6,591 nt of DNA, from NCBI GenBank assembly GCA_945836565.1, contig CAMALN010000094.1, positions 1 to 6,591 of the forward strand, written 5' to 3'. A model generated the notes under the pieces. That model made no database searches. It had not been told where the DNA came from and saw only the letters and a program-made list of their open reading frames with translations. The stretch is from an uncultured Lachnospiraceae bacterium (GTDB lineage: Bacteria; Bacillota; Clostridia; Lachnospirales; Lachnospiraceae). This document shows positions 1 to 6,555 of the stretch, piece by piece. Positions within the stretch are counted from its first letter, which is position 1; every line of letters begins with the position of its first letter. The translations under genes were made by a program, and so were the position numbers.

Positions 1-2
1 GG

Positions 3-2150
3 TTAAATCATAGAAAGAGAGATTCTCTTCTTTTCTAAATCAACACCTATTATGGTGACATCTATAATATCACCAACAGATACTACTTCCATCGGATGCT
101 TGATAAATTTGTTTGACATACGTGATATGTGAACCATACCATCCTGGTGAACACCGATGTCGACAAAGGCTCCGAAGTCTATAACATTTCTTACTGTCCC
201 CTTAAGTGTCATACCTTCCTTTAAGTCCTTCATCTCAAGGACGTCACTTCTTAATATCGGAAGCGGCATATCCTCTCTCGGGTCTCTGCCCGGCTTTTCA
301 AGCTCCTTTATAATGTCTCTTAACGTAGGTTCTCCTATATTAAGCTCTTTGGCAAGCAGCTTGATATCTATCGACTGCTTACTAATCTCTTTAGATACAC
401 TGCCTGCTCCACTCTTTATATCTTCTCCTGATATTCCAAGCTTCTCCATAAGCTTTCTTGTTGCAGCATAGCTTTCCGGATGAACTGAAGTGTTATCGAG
501 GATTTCGTCTCCTCCCGGTATTCTAAGAAAACCTGCACACTGCTCGTATGCCTTTGGTCCAAGCTTAGATACCGCCAAAAGCTCTTTCCTATTCTTAAAT
601 CTGCCATGTGCTTCTCTGTATGCTACGATATTCTTTGCAAGAGTTTTGGTAATACCTGCTATATATCCAAGAAGAGATGCTGAAGCAGTATTTAAGTCAA
701 CACCCACACTGTTTACACAGTCTTCTACAACACCTAAAAGTGTGTTATCAAGGTTCTTCTGATTCATATCATGCTGATACTGACCTACACCTATAGATTT
801 AGGGTCAATCTTTACAAGCTCAGCCAATGGATCCTGTAGTCTTCTGGCAATTGAAGCTGCACCTCTTTGCCACTCGTCAAAATCCGGGAACTCCTCTGCT
901 GCCGCCTTGCTGGCAGAATACACAGAAGCTCCTGCTTCATTTACTATTACATACTTTATATCTCTCTTCATTTCCTTAAGAAGCTCAACTACCATTGCCT
1001 CAGACTCTCTGCTGGCAGTACCATTTCCAAGCGAGATAAGTGTAACATTATACTTTTCGATAAGCTTCTTGATTATTACTTTTGCTTCCTCTTCACGCTT
1101 TTTTCCCATCGTAGGATATATAAGTGCTGTGTCCAATACCTTTCCTGTAGCATCTACAACAGCAAGCTTACTTCCATGTGAAAATCCCGGATCCCAGCCA
1201 AGTACAGTATGTCCTGCAATAGGTGGCTGCATCAAAAGCTGATGAAGATTCTTGCCAAATACTGAGATAGCGCCCTCTTCTGCCTTCTCTGTCAATTCAT
1301 TTCTTATCTCCGTTTCAATAGAAGGAGCTATTAATCTCTTGTAACTATCCTCAATAGCTGCTTCAATGTATGGTGCACTGTCATGCTTATCCCTTAAGAT
1401 AATACGCTTCTTCATATAATTTAGTATATCCTGAACCGGTGCCTCAAGCTTTACAGTCAAAATCTTCTCAGCCTCACCCCTGTTAATCGCAAGTATTCTA
1501 TGTCCTACAAGCTTTGTGACCGGCTCGCTGAATTCATAATACATCTCATATACGGTTTTGGCTTCAGGATCCTTTGCAGTTGTCGATATAATACCCTGTG
1601 CTCTGGTAAGCTCCCTAATCTTTGTTCTGTAATCGGCATCATCTGCATATATCTCAGCCAGTATATCCTGTGCTCCGGCTATTGCCTCATCAGCATCTGC
1701 TACACCCTTTTCTTCATCTACATATGCAAGAGCAAGCACCGCTACAGGTTCTGTTGACATTTGAAGTGCAATAAGGTTAGCAAGACCCTCTAAGCCCTTT
1801 TCCTTAGCTATAATAGCTCTTGTACGTCTCTTCGGCTTATATGGTCTGTATATATCCTCAATAGCCACCATAGTCATGGCATCCTCTAAGCTCTTTTTAA
1901 TCTCCTCAGTAAGCTGCCCCTGCTCCTCAATCGATGCAAGTATAACAGCCTTTCTCTCCTCAAGCTTTCTTAAGTATGTAAGACGCTCATCTAAGGCTCT
2001 TAACTGCTCATCATCGAGAGAGCCTGTTATTTCTTTTCTATATCTTGCTATAAAAGGAATAGTATTTCCTTCATCAATTAATTCTATGGTCTTCTCAACC
2101 TGCCAAAGCTTTAAGCTTTGTTCCTCTGCAATCTGTTTTGCTATATCCAT
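3..2150 (-). CDS. tex: Tex family S1 RNA-binding protein (transcription accessory protein)
   Basis: Complete 715-residue protein, close to the roughly 720 residues usual for Firmicute Tex (B. subtilis YdcI type). Tex is a cytoplasmic nucleic-acid-binding protein tied to transcription and RNA metabolism; its exact job is unsettled. Seen in order: an N-terminal helical Tex region containing IPFIARYRKE (31-40) and EDIYRPYKPKRRTRA (98-112); a YqgF/RNase H-like domain from about 315, starting GWDPGF (318-323), with GNGTASRESE (375-384) and NEAGASVYSASK (404-415); a helix-hairpin-helix region around 480-545; and a C-terminal S1 domain at about 645-715 with FGAFVDIG (659-666) and DGMVHIS (670-676). 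The start is fixed by the family-typical N-terminus and by AAGGAA nine bases upstream. It begins 27 bases after thiI and is the last gene seen. One oddity: the YqgF segment reads SHGSK where homologues I recall have RTGCK. Family assignment is near certain. Confidence 0.97.
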   Translation of the reverse strand: MDIAKQIAEEQSLKLWQVEKTIELIDEGNTIPFIARYRKEITGSLDDEQLRALDERLTYLRKLEERKAVILASIEEQGQLTEEIKKSLEDAMTMVAIEDIYRPYKPKRRTRAIIAKEKGLEGLANLIALQMSTEPVAVLALAYVDEEKGVADADEAIAGAQDILAEIYADDADYRTKIRELTRAQGIISTTAKDPEAKTVYEMYYEFSEPVTKLVGHRILAINRGEAEKILTVKLEAPVQDILNYMKKRIILRDKHDSAPYIEAAIEDSYKRLIAPSIETEIRNELTEKAEEGAISVFGKNLHQLLMQPPIAGHTVLGWDPGFSHGSKLAVVDATGKVLDTALIYPTMGKKREEEAKVIIKKLIEKYNVTLISLGNGTASRESEAMVVELLKEMKRDIKYVIVNEAGASVYSASKAAAEEFPDFDEWQRGAASIARRLQDPLAELVKIDPKSIGVGQYQHDMNQKNLDNTLLGVVEDCVNSVGVDLNTASASLLGYIAGITKTLAKNIVAYREAHGRFKNRKELLAVSKLGPKAYEQCAGFLRIPGGDEILDNTSVHPESYAATRKLMEKLGISGEDIKSGAGSVSKEISKQSIDIKLLAKELNIGEPTLRDIIKELEKPGRDPREDMPLPILRSDVLEMKDLKEGMTLKGTVRNVIDFGAFVDIGVHQDGMVHISRMSNKFIKHPMEVVSVGDIIDVTIIGVDLEKKRISLSMI

Positions 2151-2159
2151 AATTATTAC

Positions 2160-2165
2160 TTCCTT
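2160..2165 (-). promoter_or_regulatory. Ribosome binding site of tex
   Basis: On the minus strand this reads AAGGAA, nine bases before the ATG of tex, inside the 27-base thiI-tex gap. It supports the first Met of tex as the start. The gap shows no hairpin or promoter, so tex is probably translated from the same transcript as thiI. Confidence 0.75.
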
Positions 2166-2177
2166 ATTTTCTTGTTT

Positions 2178-3359
2178 CTATCTGCAATATACAACCTCAA
2201 TATTATCCATAGCGCTTGCATAAAGCTCCTCAAGCTTGCCCTCAAGCTTTGCCTCTGATTCTAATATAGCCTCAAGCTTAGGCCTGGTTACCGGATGCTT
2301 TGCAACGAAGGTTGTACAGCAATCCTCATATGGCAGGATAGATGTCTCAAAGGTACCTATCTTCTGCGAAATATCAATTATCTCCTGCTTATCAAGTCCT
2401 ATACAAGGTCTCATGACAGGAAGCTTATCAGCCGCAAGGTCAATTACCATAAGACTCTGTGTGGTCTGGCTTGATACCTGTCCTATACTCTCCCCGGTAA
2501 TTATACACTGACATTCGTCCTTGAGTGCAAGCTCCTGAGCCATCCTATAAAATACTCTTTTCATAATAATAGTAAGCTCGTCATGCGGACAATTATCATA
2601 TATAGCCAGCTGTACATCAGTAAAATTCACTATATTAAGCTTAATAGGTCCTGAATATCTTGCAACAAGCTTTGCGAGGTCAATTACCTTCTGCTTTGCC
2701 CTCTCTGAGGTATATGGTGGTGCATTAAAATAAATCGCCTCAAGCTCCACTCCCCTTTTTGCAATCATATATGCTGCTACGGGACTATCGATTCCACCTG
2801 ACAGAAGCACCATACCCTTACCATTGGTTCCAACAGGAAGTCCTCCCGGTCCAGGTATTATCTTGGAATATATATACACAACATCTCTTATCTCAACATT
2901 AACAAATATATCAGGCTTATGAACATCGACAGAAAGCTCAGGAAAGGCATCAAGTAAAACAGCTCCCAAATCAGCATTCATCTCCATTGAGCCCTTTAAA
3001 AAGGCTTTGTTATTTCTACGGCAATTCATCTTGAAGCTAAAATTCTTATTTGGATACTCGTTATCTACATACTCAACCAAGGCTCTCGCTATTTCATCAA
3101 ATTCGAGCTTTTCTACAACCTTAACCGGACATATACCTACTATACCAAATATTGTTCCGAGAGCCTCAAGTACGTCATCCATATCATATTCCGAAAATGC
3201 CTCAACATATATTCTTCCATAAGCCCTTGTAACCTCAAAGCTTCCATGCGGCTTAAGTCTTGCTCTCATTCTTTTGCACATAGCCTCTTCAAATACATAT
3301 CTGTTCTTTCCCTTTGTGCCAATCTCTGCGTATTTTATCAAAAACATTTTATAATCCAT
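2178..3359 (-). CDS. thiI: tRNA 4-thiouridine synthetase ThiI (tRNA uracil 4-sulfurtransferase), rhodanese-less form
   Basis: Complete 393-residue cytoplasmic enzyme. ThiI adenylates U8 of tRNA and replaces its oxygen with sulfur taken from a cysteine desulfurase, giving 4-thiouridine, a near-UV sensor; in some bacteria it also serves thiazole synthesis. Seen: N-terminal ferredoxin-like part with IKYAEIGTKGKNR (8-20); THUMP domain at about 60-165; PP-loop ATPase with SGGIDSP (187-193); GESIGQVSSQT (289-299), a ThiI signature; and DCCTTF (346-351), whose Cys347/Cys348 align with the E. coli Cys344 region. The protein stops near 393, so the rhodanese domain that carries the persulfide in E. coli ThiI (482 residues) is absent, as in B. 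subtilis. The gene follows the desulfurase by 44 bases, the same pairing as B. subtilis nifZ-thiI, which implies direct sulfur transfer. Met1 is preferred over in-frame Met5 because of the strong upstream AAGGAG. Confidence 0.96.
   Translation of the reverse strand: MDYKMFLIKYAEIGTKGKNRYVFEEAMCKRMRARLKPHGSFEVTRAYGRIYVEAFSEYDMDDVLEALGTIFGIVGICPVKVVEKLEFDEIARALVEYVDNEYPNKNFSFKMNCRRNNKAFLKGSMEMNADLGAVLLDAFPELSVDVHKPDIFVNVEIRDVVYIYSKIIPGPGGLPVGTNGKGMVLLSGGIDSPVAAYMIAKRGVELEAIYFNAPPYTSERAKQKVIDLAKLVARYSGPIKLNIVNFTDVQLAIYDNCPHDELTIIMKRVFYRMAQELALKDECQCIITGESIGQVSSQTTQSLMVIDLAADKLPVMRPCIGLDKQEIIDISQKIGTFETSILPYEDCCTTFVAKHPVTRPKLEAILESEAKLEGKLEELYASAMDNIEVVYCR
2228..2279 (-). repeat. Three in-frame copies of a decamer at the 3' end of thiI
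   Basis: The minus-strand decamer AAGCTTGAGG occurs at 2228-2237, 2240-2249 and 2270-2279. The spacings are 12 and 30 bases, so all copies are in frame. Each encodes Lys-Leu-Glu, and together they give the charged stretch KLEAILESEAKLEGKLEEL near residues 361-379. This is probably a small slippage or codon-bias product that lengthens a C-terminal helix; no function is implied. Confidence 0.6.
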
Positions 3360-3365
3360 AATAAT

Positions 3366-3371
3366 CTCCTT
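3366..3371 (-). promoter_or_regulatory. Strong ribosome binding site that decides the thiI start
   Basis: The minus strand reads AAGGAG followed by six bases and then ATG, a consensus Shine-Dalgarno at ideal spacing and the strongest in this window. It selects Met1 of ThiI rather than the in-frame Met at codon 5. The 44-base gap that holds it is the longest in the window and shows no clear terminator or promoter. Confidence 0.85.
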
Positions 3372-3403
3372 AAACTAAACCAATGTGCAGTACTGGTCTG
3401 TCA

Positions 3404-4546
3404 CTAATGTCTCACATATCGTCTTAGCATTGGCAACAATTCATTTATCACCTCTACCGCATAATCAACCTCTTCCATAGTATTTGTCTCACAAAAGCTG
3501 AATCTCAATGTAGATTCAAGCCTGTCAGCTTCAAGACCTATGGACTTTAGAACAGAGCTTACATGCGGTTTATTTGACGAACACGCTGAGCCTGCTGACA
3601 CATATATTCCCTTATCTTCAAGAGCATGAAGCATAACCTCACTTCTTACGCCTGTAAAGCTTATGCTTGCAATATGAGGAGCCTCCTTAGTATTCGAATA
3701 CACGCCTTCTATACCGGTAAGCTTACCAACCAGTGCATCTCTTAAGCTTTTTACATACTCCATCTTCTCATCTATTCCTGTATATATAAGCTTAGCTGCA
3801 AGTCCCATACCTGCAATTCCCGGCACATTTTCTGTACCCGAACGCATATTATTCTGTTGACCTCCACCATAGATAATAGGTCTAAGCAGTACCTTTTCTC
3901 TCACATATAAGGCCCCCGAACCCTTCGGACCATGAATTTTGTGTCCGGATATGCTCATAAGATCGACCCCAAGCTTCTTAGGTGAAAATGTAAGCTTTCC
4001 AAAGGCCTGAACTGCATCTACGTGATACAGACACTCAGGATTATGTGCTTTAATTATGCGAGATATCTCCTGTATTGGCTGTATAGAGCCTATTTCATTA
4101 TTAACATACATCGTGGACACAAGTATAGTATCCTCACGAAGCGCTGCCTTTAATTCATCTAATTTAAGAATTCCGTCACTGTCTACATCGATTAAGGTTA
4201 TCTCGAAGCCTTCTTTTTTCAAGAACTCCAGGGTAGCCAAAACCGAAGCGTGCTCTATGGTGGTAGATATAATATGCTTTCCCTGTCTCCGGTGGGCAAG
4301 CGCTGCTCCAATTATCGCTAGGTTATTCGACTCAGTTCCGCCGGACGTAAATACCAGCTCCCTCTCCTTACACTTAAGCTGAGCTGAAATTATTGCTGTT
4401 GCTTCCTTAATATATTTTTCTGCCTGCACACCTTTTCCGTGTAAGGATGAAGGATTTCCGTAATCCTCACCCATAAGCTTCATCATAAGCTCCCTTACCT
4501 CCGGAAATACTGCTGTGGTAGCCGCATTATCAAAATATGCTTCCAT
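3404..4546 (-). CDS. iscS: Cysteine desulfurase, IscS/NifS family (B. subtilis NifZ-like partner of ThiI)
   Basis: Complete 380-residue PLP enzyme that converts L-cysteine to L-alanine and holds the sulfur as a cysteine persulfide for transfer. Seen: YFDNAATT at the N-terminus (4-11); GGTESNN (69-75), a PLP phosphate contact; IEHAS with His99, which stacks on PLP; VDAVQ with Asp177; SGHKIHGPKG with Schiff-base Lys203; RSGTEN (235-240); and SAGSACSS with the catalytic Cys322 on its mobile loop. All catalytic residues expected for the family are present. It sits directly before thiI, and in B. subtilis the equivalent gene, nifZ, supplies ThiI with sulfur for tRNA s4U. No iscU/sufU scaffold gene lies beside it, so a dedicated role in tRNA thiolation is a reasonable inference, though a wider supply role cannot be excluded. 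The symbol is a family-level label. The start is fixed by the N-terminal motif and by an RBS seven bases upstream. Confidence 0.95.
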   Translation of the reverse strand: MEAYFDNAATTAVFPEVRELMMKLMGEDYGNPSSLHGKGVQAEKYIKEATAIISAQLKCKERELVFTSGGTESNNLAIIGAALAHRRQGKHIISTTIEHASVLATLEFLKKEGFEITLIDVDSDGILKLDELKAALREDTILVSTMYVNNEIGSIQPIQEISRIIKAHNPECLYHVDAVQAFGKLTFSPKKLGVDLMSISGHKIHGPKGSGALYVREKVLLRPIIYGGGQQNNMRSGTENVPGIAGMGLAAKLIYTGIDEKMEYVKSLRDALVGKLTGIEGVYSNTKEAPHIASISFTGVRSEVMLHALEDKGIYVSAGSACSSNKPHVSSVLKSIGLEADRLESTLRFSFCETNTMEEVDYAVEVINELLPMLRRYVRH

Positions 4547-4553
4547 TTTATTA

Positions 4554-4560
4554 TCCTTTT
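4554..4560 (-). promoter_or_regulatory. Ribosome binding site of the cysteine desulfurase gene
   Basis: The minus strand reads AAAAGGA, seven bases before the desulfurase ATG. Its leading A run is shared with the 10-bp tandem duplication at 4557-4576. Confidence 0.75.
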
Positions 4561-4576
4561 CTATAATTTTCTATAA
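4557..4576. repeat. Perfect 10-bp tandem duplication in the rsmE-desulfurase gap
   Basis: Plus-strand TTTTCTATAA occurs at 4557-4566 and again, immediately adjacent, at 4567-4576. It fills most of the 36-base gap between rsmE and the desulfurase gene and runs into the Shine-Dalgarno of the latter. It looks like a replication-slippage duplication in an AT-rich spacer. It is not palindromic enough to be an obvious operator. Confidence 0.7.
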
Positions 4577-4582
4577 ATCATA

Positions 4583-5320
4583 TTATTCGTCTATCTCAAA
4601 CATTATTATAGACAGCACTGCAAGTCCGGCTGTCTCTGTTCTAAGAATTCTATGTCCAAGTGTAATACACTTTATATCCTGATTTTGAGCAAGCTCAACC
4701 TCTTCTTTTGCAAAGCCTCCCTCAGGGCCGATAAATATACCAAGACTTTTTTTGCCTTTTATATCCGAAATTATCTCTCTCGAATAAGAAAGCCCTTCGG
4801 CCTCCTCATACGGAATTATATTCATCTCCAGGTCCTTTGCATATTCAAGAGCCTTTTTATAGGTCATAAAACCACTGACCTTAGGTATAATTCCCCTGCC
4901 TGACTGCTTTGCAGCCGAAAGAGCAATCATATTATACCTCTCAAGCTTTTTTGACTCTTTTTTTGCATCAAGCTTTACCACTGTACGTTCAGTATATACA
5001 GGAACTATCTCATTTACTCCAAGCTCTACCGCCTTTTGTATGATAAGCTCCAGCTTGTCCGATTTGGGCATACCCTGAAATAATACTATTCTTGTGCTAA
5101 GCTCAGCTGCATTTGATACAATATCCGTTATATCAGCCGTTACGAGGTCAGCTTCTATATCACTTATGGTGCAGATGTAATCCTTACCTCTTCCATCACA
5201 TACAGTAATTTCCTCTCCGACTCTTAAGCGAAGAACATTCTTTATATGGTTTACGTCCTCGCCTCTTATCTCTATGCTTTTATTGTACGAAATTAAGTCC
5301 TCTACATAAAATCTCGGCAT
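4583..5320 (-). CDS. rsmE: 16S rRNA (uracil1498-N3)-methyltransferase RsmE
   Basis: Complete 245-residue SPOUT-class methyltransferase, the usual RsmE length. It uses S-adenosylmethionine to methylate N3 of U1498 in 16S rRNA, near the decoding centre. Seen: an N-terminal PUA-like RNA-binding part with HIKNVLRLRVGE (25-36); KSDKLELIIQKAVELGV (86-102), a strongly RsmE-like stretch; AAKQSGR (136-142); GPEGGF (198-203); and LGHRILRTETA (221-231), the trefoil-knot SAM-binding segment. The start is the only sensible one: the N-terminus MPRFYV is typical, and GGAG lies seven bases upstream. The gene starts 17 bases after hemW and is followed 36 bases later by the desulfurase. In many Firmicutes rsmE follows prmA downstream of the dnaK genes; here it follows hemW directly. 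Confidence 0.96.
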   Translation of the reverse strand: MPRFYVEDLISYNKSIEIRGEDVNHIKNVLRLRVGEEITVCDGRGKDYICTISDIEADLVTADITDIVSNAAELSTRIVLFQGMPKSDKLELIIQKAVELGVNEIVPVYTERTVVKLDAKKESKKLERYNMIALSAAKQSGRGIIPKVSGFMTYKKALEYAKDLEMNIIPYEEAEGLSYSREIISDIKGKKSLGIFIGPEGGFAKEEVELAQNQDIKCITLGHRILRTETAGLAVLSIIMFEIDE

Positions 5321-5327
5321 ATCAAGT

Positions 5328-5331
5328 CTCC
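5328..5331 (-). promoter_or_regulatory. Ribosome binding site of rsmE
   Basis: The minus strand reads GGAG within GTGGAGAC, seven bases before the rsmE ATG. It fills the 17-base hemW-rsmE gap, leaving no room for a separate promoter or terminator between the two genes. Confidence 0.7.
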
Positions 5332-5337
5332 ACTATG

Positions 5338-6534
5338 CTAATCCAATAAAAAATCAGCCAATATTACATTACTAACATCTATTCCCTTATCTGTAAGATA
5401 TATTCTGTCACCCTCCATAGCCATATATCCTTCTGATATATATTTATTTAATACAGGTGCATATACCTCAAATATATCCTTCTTAAATCTCTCTTCAAAA
5501 TCCTCTCTGCTTACACCGCAGGTCATCCTAAGTCCAAGGAACATAAATTCCTCCATACGTGAATCTATGTATATAGGTGTAACATTCTGCCTTAATTTTC
5601 GCATCGTCTCATTATATAGAAACTCTATATTATCTGTCTCTGCTATTTTTTCGCCGGCTGCTTCCATAATACTTATATATTCCGGAATACAGCTTACGTT
5701 GTTAAATCTCTTGCCCTGGAAATATGAGGACGCGCCAAGTCCAAGTCCAAGGTACTCTCCGCCTGTCCAATATACCATATTATGCTTACATTCATAGCCC
5801 GGCTTTGAATAATTAGAAAACTCATATCTGTCATATCCCTTTGCCGCCAGAAGTCTCTTGGTTATGTCATACATCTGCCTGTCAATAAGCTCCGGCGGAA
5901 GCATTTCAAGAATCTCCTGATTATTGGCAAAAGGTGTACCCTCCTCTATCTGGAGTGAATAAGCTGAGATATGCTCCGGCTCATAATCAAGAACTCTTGA
6001 AAGCGTATCAACATATGAATGTATGCTCTGTCCCGGTAGCCCGGACATTATGTCTATATTTATATTGTCAAATCCGGCACGTCTGGCAGCATTATAGCTT
6101 GCGACGAACTGATCATAATTATGAATTCTTCCCAAACGCTTTAGGATATCATCATCTGCTGACTGAAGTCCTATACTGATACGATTGATACCGGCAGTCT
6201 TATAACCAAGAAGCTTTTGATGCCTCAAAGTACCGGGATTTGCCTCAATGATTATCTCGGCATCGTTTCTGACCTTAAAGGTTCTCTTGATAAAAGCCAT
6301 AATATTGGTAATGAGATTCTCATCTAACAGAGACGGCGTTCCGCCACCTATGAATATTGTCCTTACCACATAGTCCTCTGATACCGGCTTATAAAGCTTA
6401 ATCTCCTGACAAAGTGAATCTACATATCTAAGCATCGTAGCATAGCTTTCACCATCAAATGAAAGGAAATCACAATATTTACATTTAACCGCACAAAACG
6501 GAATATGAACATATAGACTTAAATATCTCTTCAT
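5338..6534 (-). CDS. hemW: Radical SAM heme chaperone HemW (HemN-like, formerly called oxygen-independent coproporphyrinogen oxidase)
   Basis: Complete 398-residue radical-SAM protein. HemW family members bind heme and are thought to deliver it to target proteins; they lack coproporphyrinogen oxidase activity. Seen: HIPFC with the cluster motif CxxxCxxC at Cys14, Cys18 and Cys21, followed by Asp-Phe rather than the Cys that true HemN carries next; GGGTPS (63-68), a SAM contact; EANPGT (97-102); NRISIGLQS (117-125); NIDIMSGLPGQ (159-169); EHISAYSLQIEEGTPF (187-202); YEFSNYSKPG (237-246) with HNMVYW (251-256); and a C-terminal HemN_C-type part with MFLGLRMTCGV (330-340). The CDF ending and the lepA neighbour favour HemW over HemN. 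The start is chosen because AAAAGGG lies six bases upstream and the N-terminus LYVHIPFC is standard. No other heme genes are in view, so heme use by this organism cannot be judged here. Confidence 0.94.
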   Translation of the reverse strand: MKRYLSLYVHIPFCAVKCKYCDFLSFDGESYATMLRYVDSLCQEIKLYKPVSEDYVVRTIFIGGGTPSLLDENLITNIMAFIKRTFKVRNDAEIIIEANPGTLRHQKLLGYKTAGINRISIGLQSADDDILKRLGRIHNYDQFVASYNAARRAGFDNINIDIMSGLPGQSIHSYVDTLSRVLDYEPEHISAYSLQIEEGTPFANNQEILEMLPPELIDRQMYDITKRLLAAKGYDRYEFSNYSKPGYECKHNMVYWTGGEYLGLGLGASSYFQGKRFNNVSCIPEYISIMEAAGEKIAETDNIEFLYNETMRKLRQNVTPIYIDSRMEEFMFLGLRMTCGVSREDFEERFKKDIFEVYAPVLNKYISEGYMAMEGDRIYLTDKGIDVSNVILADFLLD

Positions 6535-6540
6535 CTGTAA

Positions 6541-6547
6541 CCCTTTT
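6541..6547 (-). promoter_or_regulatory. Ribosome binding site of hemW
   Basis: The minus strand reads AAAAGGG, six bases before the hemW ATG. It lies in the 21-base gap after the lepA stop, consistent with translation from a shared lepA-hemW transcript. Confidence 0.7.
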
Positions 6548-6555
6548 CTAAATTA

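Noticed and set aside
416..607. A 63-codon minus-strand frame inside tex
   Set aside because: It is out of frame with Tex in the conserved helix-hairpin-helix region, with no motif and no reason to expect a nested gene.
157..1242. Several plus-strand open frames of 90-111 codons opposite tex
   Set aside because: They lie antisense to a well-conserved Tex coding region, have no recognisable domain, and mutually overlap in different frames. They are shadows of AT-rich coding bias.
3360..3403. Possible terminator or promoter in the desulfurase-thiI gap
   Set aside because: The gap contains a short ACCA...TGGT pairing and a CAGTACTG palindrome, but no GC-rich stem followed by a T run and no spaced -35/-10 pair.
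4652..4903. An 83-codon plus-strand frame opposite rsmE, rich in hydrophobic residues
   Set aside because: The hydrophobic look comes from complementing Lys/Glu-rich codons. It lies antisense to the conserved GPEGGF and QSGR segments of RsmE.
5934..6179. An 81-codon plus-strand frame opposite hemW
   Set aside because: It lies antisense to conserved HemW motifs and has no recognisable protein features.
5338..6534. Coproporphyrinogen III oxidase (hemN) rather than hemW
   Set aside because: The cluster motif is followed by Asp-Phe instead of the fourth Cys of HemN, and lepA is the neighbour; both favour HemW.
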